Assembly: GCA_027066935.1 (NCBI GenBank)
Contig: JAMOMX010000306.1
Span: forward strand, 1-9,395
Direction of reading: 5' to 3'
DNA length: 9,395 bases
Source of the DNA: Sulfurimonas sp.
GTDB lineage: Bacteria; Campylobacterota; Campylobacteria; Campylobacterales; Sulfurimonadaceae
The stretch's first letter is position 1; each line of letters starts with the position of its first letter. The translations under genes were made by a program, and so were the position numbers. The notes below the pieces were generated by a model, which worked only from the letters and a program-made list of their open reading frames with translations, did no database searches and had not been told where the DNA came from. Shown one piece after another: positions 6,002 to 9,395 of the stretch.

Positions 6002-6817
6002 TTATAATCTATCTTTGCATCTCTGTTTAAAAAATTTCAACCTTTCATCAAAGTTCATTATTTTAGCAATTTGTTCATCAAGTTTATTATTTGACATTTC
6101 ATACAGTTTCATATCGTAACTATTTTTTTTAAGTATTATTTCTTTTAAATTAGGATTAAATGTGTCCATAACTTCTTTAACTTTTTCTTCAACATTTTTT
6201 TTATTATCTTTGTTTGTTATATTTTGACGTATATAGGATAAATCAATATTTGAAAAATACTGAGTTAAATACTCTTCAAATACCACCATTGACTCATCAT
6301 ATCTATCAACAACACCTATCAGAACCAATTGTTTTAAAGTAGCATGTGCTGCTTTAAACTTATTGTCTACATTATTAGCTTGTGGTCCTTCTCCTGATAA
6401 AAATAAAGTATGACAATTTCTTATTGTGGCTGGAACATCTTCTCCCATTCTCCATTCAATATAATCAATAAAATTCAATTCATTTGCCATCTTAGCACCT
6501 AATGATGTATGTGATCCTTGTTTTTTTTCAAAATTATAAACAGATTTTATTCTTTCAATTGGATGCCGTATAAAATAAACTTGATGAAAGTTAAAATTAG
6601 CATTACTTTTTGCTGTAAAATGAATTGAATGACTTGAAAGTGCCTTAATACTTTTATTTTTTTTTAAATACTGAATTAAATATTTTTGTTTACCATCAAT
6701 CATATCGACATCGTCTCGATGATCTATAAAATCTTCTTTAAAATTATTTTTCAAAGTATAATCAAAAGTAGTACCTGCATTTTTAAATATATGTGAATGT
6801 AAAATTATATTACGCAT
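6002..6817 (-). CDS. Sulfotransferase-family protein (PAPS-dependent carbohydrate sulfotransferase type)
   Basis: This 271-residue protein carries both phosphoadenylyl-sulfate signatures of the sulfotransferase fold. The 5'-phosphosulfate loop is HIFKNAGTTF (9-18), the HxxKxxGTS-like form with Lys12. The 3'-phosphate site is YFIRHPIERIKSVY (81-94), with Arg84, Arg89 and Ser92. The family moves sulfate from PAPS to a sugar hydroxyl. The pattern is closest to the heparan-sulfate 2-O-sulfotransferase-like group used by bacteria in surface polysaccharides and Nod factors. Acceptor and position cannot be told from sequence. There is no signal peptide or membrane segment, so it is probably cytoplasmic, acting on a lipid-linked intermediate or a nucleotide sugar. 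The C-terminal third (from about residue 200) is lysine- and asparagine-rich and less recognisable. The ATG is preceded by a purine-rich AGGGAAG stretch. A 58-nt gap separates it from rmd. A nine-A tract lies at codons 51-54 (6657-6665). Confidence 0.8.
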   Translation of the reverse strand: MRNIILHSHIFKNAGTTFDYTLKNNFKEDFIDHRDDVDMIDGKQKYLIQYLKKNKSIKALSSHSIHFTAKSNANFNFHQVYFIRHPIERIKSVYNFEKKQGSHTSLGAKMANELNFIDYIEWRMGEDVPATIRNCHTLFLSGEGPQANNVDNKFKAAHATLKQLVLIGVVDRYDESMVVFEEYLTQYFSNIDLSYIRQNITNKDNKKNVEEKVKEVMDTFNPNLKEIILKKNSYDMKLYEMSNNKLDEQIAKIMNFDERLKFFKQRCKDRL

Positions 6818-6843
6818 TTATCTATCTTCCCTAATTCTATTTT

Positions 6844-6852
6844 TTTATAACA
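6844..6852 (-). promoter_or_regulatory. Weak candidate internal promoter before the sulfotransferase gene
   Basis: In the 58-nt gap between rmd and the sulfotransferase gene the minus strand reads TGTTATAAA, an extended -10-like element (TG, one base, TATAAA). It lies 26 nt before the ATG. No convincing -35 box is present. It could give the more AT-rich downstream genes some independent expression, but a chance match is quite possible. Confidence 0.22.
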
Positions 6853-6875
6853 GTGAACTTACATATTACATAAGG

Positions 6876-7760
6876 TCATATTTCACTTTGATACATCAAT
6901 TTTAACGTATGTTTAATATCCAATCCATTTACAATTCCAATCATATTATACATTTTTTTTGTTGATCCTTTTAAAGAATATATCTCATTTTTACGTATAA
7001 ATTCTGGATTAACTTGAATATTTATTTTATATCCTGCTATTTCTTGCATACATAAAAGTATTTCTTTTAATTTTATTACATTACCAGTACAAATATTTAC
7101 AATATCAGATTTTGCATTGCAAGTCATCAATTTAAAATATATATCAATGACTATTCTAATATCATTAAACTCTCTCGCTATATCTAAATTACCTAGCTCT
7201 ATATTAGTTTTTTTGGATTTAAAGTGTTTAACAATTTTTGGAATAATAAAATTCTCATTATGACCAATTCCAGTATAGTTAAAGGGACGAGTTATCAAGA
7301 TATTTAATTTACTAAAGTATGTAATTGCAAGATGTTCCATAGCTAGTTTACTATAACCATAATGATTTGCTGGTTTAGGGCACATAGATTCATCAAGAAT
7401 ATTTGCACCTTGATTTCCATAAACAGTTGCACTACTTGCTATAATTATTTTTCTAGGATTTAAATTATAGAATATTAAAGAATCTAAAATATTCTGGGTA
7501 CCAAGCACATTAACATCATAAATTAATGATTTGTCTTTTTCTCCAATAAAGGAAATAGCAGCTAAATGAAATATATAATCAGGTTTAATCTGATTAATTA
7601 CAGCGTATACTTGATCTTTATGACGAATATCACATTCAATATGATTATCTTTATCAGGTCGATTTATGACTGTTCCAAAAACGGTATAACTCTTAGAAAT
7701 TAATAAAGTTTCTAAATGTTTTCCGGTAAAACCATCAATCCCTGTAATTAATACATTCAT
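6876..7760 (-). CDS. rmd: GDP-4-keto-6-deoxymannose reductase (Rmd type), extended SDR family
   Basis: This 294-residue NAD(P)-dependent epimerase/dehydratase-family enzyme directly follows gmd. Rmd reduces the Gmd product, GDP-4-keto-6-deoxy-D-mannose, to GDP-D-rhamnose. The Rossmann motif is GIDGFTG (7-13). DYIFHLAA (61-68) and the Ser in ASSATVYG (108-115) follow, then the YxxxK pair in NHYGYSK (Tyr134, Lys138). RPFNYTGIGHNENFIIPKIV (158-177) and LGNLDIAREFNDIR (189-202) are the blocks I associate with the Rmd branch, rather than with GDP-fucose synthase (Fcl), which also epimerises. That distinction is made by eye; GDP-fucose, GDP-6-deoxytalose or another product cannot be excluded. The ATG overlaps the gmd stop (TAATG, 7758-7762) with no obvious Shine-Dalgarno sequence, suggesting translation by ribosomes finishing gmd. 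The adjacency itself supports a two-step pathway. Confidence 0.83.
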   Translation of the reverse strand: MNVLITGIDGFTGKHLETLLISKSYTVFGTVINRPDKDNHIECDIRHKDQVYAVINQIKPDYIFHLAAISFIGEKDKSLIYDVNVLGTQNILDSLIFYNLNPRKIIIASSATVYGNQGANILDESMCPKPANHYGYSKLAMEHLAITYFSKLNILITRPFNYTGIGHNENFIIPKIVKHFKSKKTNIELGNLDIAREFNDIRIVIDIYFKLMTCNAKSDIVNICTGNVIKLKEILLCMQEIAGYKINIQVNPEFIRKNEIYSLKGSTKKMYNMIGIVNGLDIKHTLKLMYQSEI

Positions 7761-8794
7761 TAGAACGTTGAACCAAGCATATTACGACGTAGATCTTCTT
7801 GAATCATCATATTACATAACTCTTCTAATGTAGTTTGTGGCTTCCATCCTAGTTCTACTCTTGCTTTTTGGGGATTACCAATCAGTAGTTCAACCTCACA
7901 AGGTCTATAAAACTTAGTATTGACTTTTACCATCAACTTTCCTGTGTCTTTATCTGTTGCTCTTTCTGTCTCTTCGCATCCATGCCATTCTAGTTCTATA
8001 TCTACTGCTTTAAAAGCCATTGTAACAAAATCTCGTACAGTTTCTGTTCTATTGGTTGCCAATACATAGGTATCAGGCTTATCTGCTTGAAGCATAAGAT
8101 ACATCCCTTCAACATACTCTTTTGCAAATCCCCAATCACGCTTTGCATTCATATTACCTAGCTCTAAAACATCTTGTAATCCTAATTTGATCTTGGCTAC
8201 ACTATCGGTAATTTTTCGAGTTACAAACTCTTTTCCTCTCAAAGGTGATTCATGATTAAAAAGTATTCCACTACATCCAAAAATACCATATGACTCTTCA
8301 TAGTTTTTAACCATCCAATGAGCATACAACTTGGAAATACCATACGGACTTCTAGGATAAAATGGTGTCGTTTCTGTTTGAGGTATTTCTTGAACTTTTC
8401 CAAACATTTCAGAAGTACTAGCTTGATAAAACTTAATACTAGGGTCAACAATACGAATTGCTTCAAGCAGATGTAAACAGCCTAGTCCTGTTATATATGT
8501 TGTAGCCAAAGGTTGTTCAAATGAAACTCCAACAAAACTTTGTGCAGCAAGATTATAAATTTCATCAGGTCGAATATTCATTATCATTCTTATACTGTTA
8601 GCTTGATCCGTCAAATCATATTCTATGAGATGTAAGTGCTTGTGTTCTTTAATTCCAAGCTCTTCTATTCTCCAAAAATTAACACTTACCGTCCTTCTGT
8701 AAGTTCCATATACTTCATATCCTTTTGATAAGAGTAGCTCAGCTAAATATGCACCATCTTGACCTGTTATTCCTGTTACTATTGCTTTTTTCAC
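7760..8794 (-). CDS. gmd: GDP-mannose 4,6-dehydratase
   Basis: Gmd converts GDP-D-mannose to GDP-4-keto-6-deoxy-D-mannose in the cytoplasm, the common precursor of GDP-rhamnose, GDP-fucose and related sugars. The 344-residue product is full length for the family. Motifs in order are GITGQDGAYLAELLL (8-22, NADP binding), YNLAAQSFVGVSFEQP (80-95), the catalytic TSE triplet (127-129), PYGISK with Tyr151 and Lys155, LFNHESPLRG (178-187), GNMNAKRDWG (213-222) and KFYRPCEVELLIG (294-306). The start is GTG at 8794, preceded by AAGGA with a 5-nt spacer. The reading frame stays open for 43 more codons to an ATG at 8923, but that stretch runs inside the upstream glycosyltransferase gene and does not look like Gmd. 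Its base composition is less AT-rich than the genes from 6817 leftward. It lies 16 nt after the glycosyltransferase stop and overlaps rmd. Confidence 0.96.
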   Translation of the reverse strand: MKKAIVTGITGQDGAYLAELLLSKGYEVYGTYRRTVSVNFWRIEELGIKEHKHLHLIEYDLTDQANSIRMIMNIRPDEIYNLAAQSFVGVSFEQPLATTYITGLGCLHLLEAIRIVDPSIKFYQASTSEMFGKVQEIPQTETTPFYPRSPYGISKLYAHWMVKNYEESYGIFGCSGILFNHESPLRGKEFVTRKITDSVAKIKLGLQDVLELGNMNAKRDWGFAKEYVEGMYLMLQADKPDTYVLATNRTETVRDFVTMAFKAVDIELEWHGCEETERATDKDTGKLMVKVNTKFYRPCEVELLIGNPQKARVELGWKPQTTLEELCNMMIQEDLRRNMLGSTF

Positions 8795-8799
8795 ACTCT

Positions 8800-8804
8800 T
8801 CCTT
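8800..8804 (-). promoter_or_regulatory. Ribosome binding site that sets the gmd GTG start
   Basis: The minus strand reads AAGGAAGAGT and then GTG at 8794; AAGGA is 5 nt from the GTG. It supports GTG 8794 as the gmd start. The next codons, KKAIVTGITGQDG, are the expected Gmd N-terminus. Confidence 0.8.
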
Positions 8805-8810
8805 TTATTC

Positions 8811-9395
8811 TTATATGCCTGTTTCAAGCATGTCAAAACCTTTTTCAATAATACATTTGCAAGCATATTGTGAAGAAAAATATTTTTTACAATATTCACT
8901 TGACTCTTTTGATAGCTGCACACTCAATGTATGATTGGTATATACATCTACAATACATTGTGAAAATTCTGTACTGGTATTGGCTATTTTAACTACTTGT
9001 TCTACATCTTCTAAGCCTTCTGCACCAACACTTGTAGTAACTAAAGGAATTCCATTATATAGCGCTTCGACTACTTTTCCTTTTACACCTGCTCCAAAAC
9101 GTAATGGTGCTACTGCTAACTTACAGGTTTTATAAAGATTATCTAATTCTTTATCACTTACTCTACCTAACACGACAATATCAATATTTTTTTTAGCATA
9201 GTTTAATACTGTTTCGGGTGTATTAGAACCAACAATAAAAACCTTACAAGATAAATTATTTTTTCGAACTTTAGGCATTATCTCCTCAATAAGCCATATA
9301 ACTGCATCAATATTTGGACTATGTCCAAATCCACCAACAAACATAATATGTTCACGCTTTTTAAAAAAATAATCTGTTTTAGAAAACTTTTGATA
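8811..9395 (-). CDS. Glycosyltransferase family 4-type enzyme, C-terminal part (gene continues past the right edge)
   Basis: The frame is open from the stop at 8811 to the end of the window (194 codons), so the N-terminal acceptor domain lies outside. The visible part is the nucleotide-sugar-binding Rossmann domain of a GT-B glycosyltransferase. MFVGGFGHSPNIDAVIW (18-34) is the start of the second domain. VFIVGSNTP (52-60) and VVLGRVSDKELDNLY (74-88) follow, then RFGAGVKGKVVEAL (99-112), the conserved acidic nucleotide-sugar-binding region, then GIPLVTTSVGAEGL (115-128). This branch is common in surface-polysaccharide clusters. The sugar is unknown; rhamnose from GDP-D-rhamnose is a guess based on gmd-rmd following. 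The ATG at 9344 is internal, since the codons upstream of it stay in frame and fit the family. The stop is 16 nt before gmd, in the same operon. Confidence 0.87.
   Translation of the reverse strand, partial: YQKFSKTDYFFKKREHIMFVGGFGHSPNIDAVIWLIEEIMPKVRKNNLSCKVFIVGSNTPETVLNYAKKNIDIVVLGRVSDKELDNLYKTCKLAVAPLRFGAGVKGKVVEALYNGIPLVTTSVGAEGLEDVEQVVKIANTSTEFSQCIVDVYTNHTLSVQLSKESSEYCKKYFSSQYACKCIIEKGFDMLETGI

Noticed and set aside
6852..6887. AGTGAA...TTCACT inverted repeat around the end of rmd
   Set aside because: The arms are only six bases with a loop of over 20 nt, and no U-tract is placed correctly; it is too weak for a terminator.
8795..8923. In-frame extension of gmd by 43 codons to an upstream ATG
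   Set aside because: The extension lies inside the glycosyltransferase gene in another frame, does not resemble Gmd, and a GTG with a good ribosome binding site begins exactly at the expected Gmd N-terminus.
8239..9135. Other-frame open frames within gmd and the glycosyltransferase gene (8239-8466 minus, 8725-8934 plus, 8935-9135 plus)
   Set aside because: They overlap well-supported coding sequence and show no family motifs.

Overview
The window is AT-rich and gene-dense. It looks like part of a surface-polysaccharide locus (O-antigen, capsule or similar) of a Gram-negative bacterium. The low GC, short intergenic spaces and AAGGAG-type ribosome binding sites would fit a Campylobacterota member (Arcobacter/Sulfurimonas-like) or a low-GC gammaproteobacterium. 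The sequence alone does not settle this, and there is no rRNA, tRNA or housekeeping marker to help.

Layout. One short gene lies on the plus strand at the left edge (60-356) and encodes a 98-residue exported protein of unknown function. It converges on a run of ten genes, all on the minus strand, that enters from beyond the right edge. In transcription order these are: the C-terminal part of a GT4-type glycosyltransferase (8811 to the edge); gmd (7760-8794) and an rmd-type reductase (6876-7760); a PAPS-type sulfotransferase (6002-6817); a WcbI-family protein (5133-5999); a polytopic, GT-C-like membrane protein (3764-5146); a GtrB/ArnC-like polyprenyl-phosphate glycosyltransferase (2781-3704); a sugar N-formyltransferase (1897-2784); an ArnE/SMR-like small membrane protein (1517-1897); and wecE (378-1517). 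A perfect 9-bp hairpin sits where the two transcription directions meet. Most junctions overlap or are nearly touching (three TAATG, one ATGA, one 14-nt overlap), so the block is probably one operon. Two gaps of about 60 nt could hold weak internal signals.

How the genes may work together. The first part (gmd, rmd, GT4) suggests GDP-D-rhamnose synthesis and transfer into a glycan. The sulfotransferase and WcbI protein suggest further decoration of that glycan. The last five genes resemble the Arn (Ara4N) logic built around another sugar. WecE would make dTDP-4-amino-4,6-dideoxygalactose (Fuc4N). The formyltransferase would N-formylate it. The GT2 enzyme would load it on undecaprenyl phosphate, the ArnE-like protein would flip it, and the GT-C-like protein would attach it on the periplasmic side. 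No ArnD-like deformylase is present, so the sugar would remain N-formylated. This assembled pathway is inference; the individual family calls are mostly strong.

Start sites. Three starts were corrected by ribosome binding sites: ATG at 60 for the exported protein, GTG at 8794 for gmd and ATG at 3704 for the GT2 gene. There is no gene-free stretch over 300 bases, and no CRISPR, tRNA, rRNA or insertion sequence was seen.
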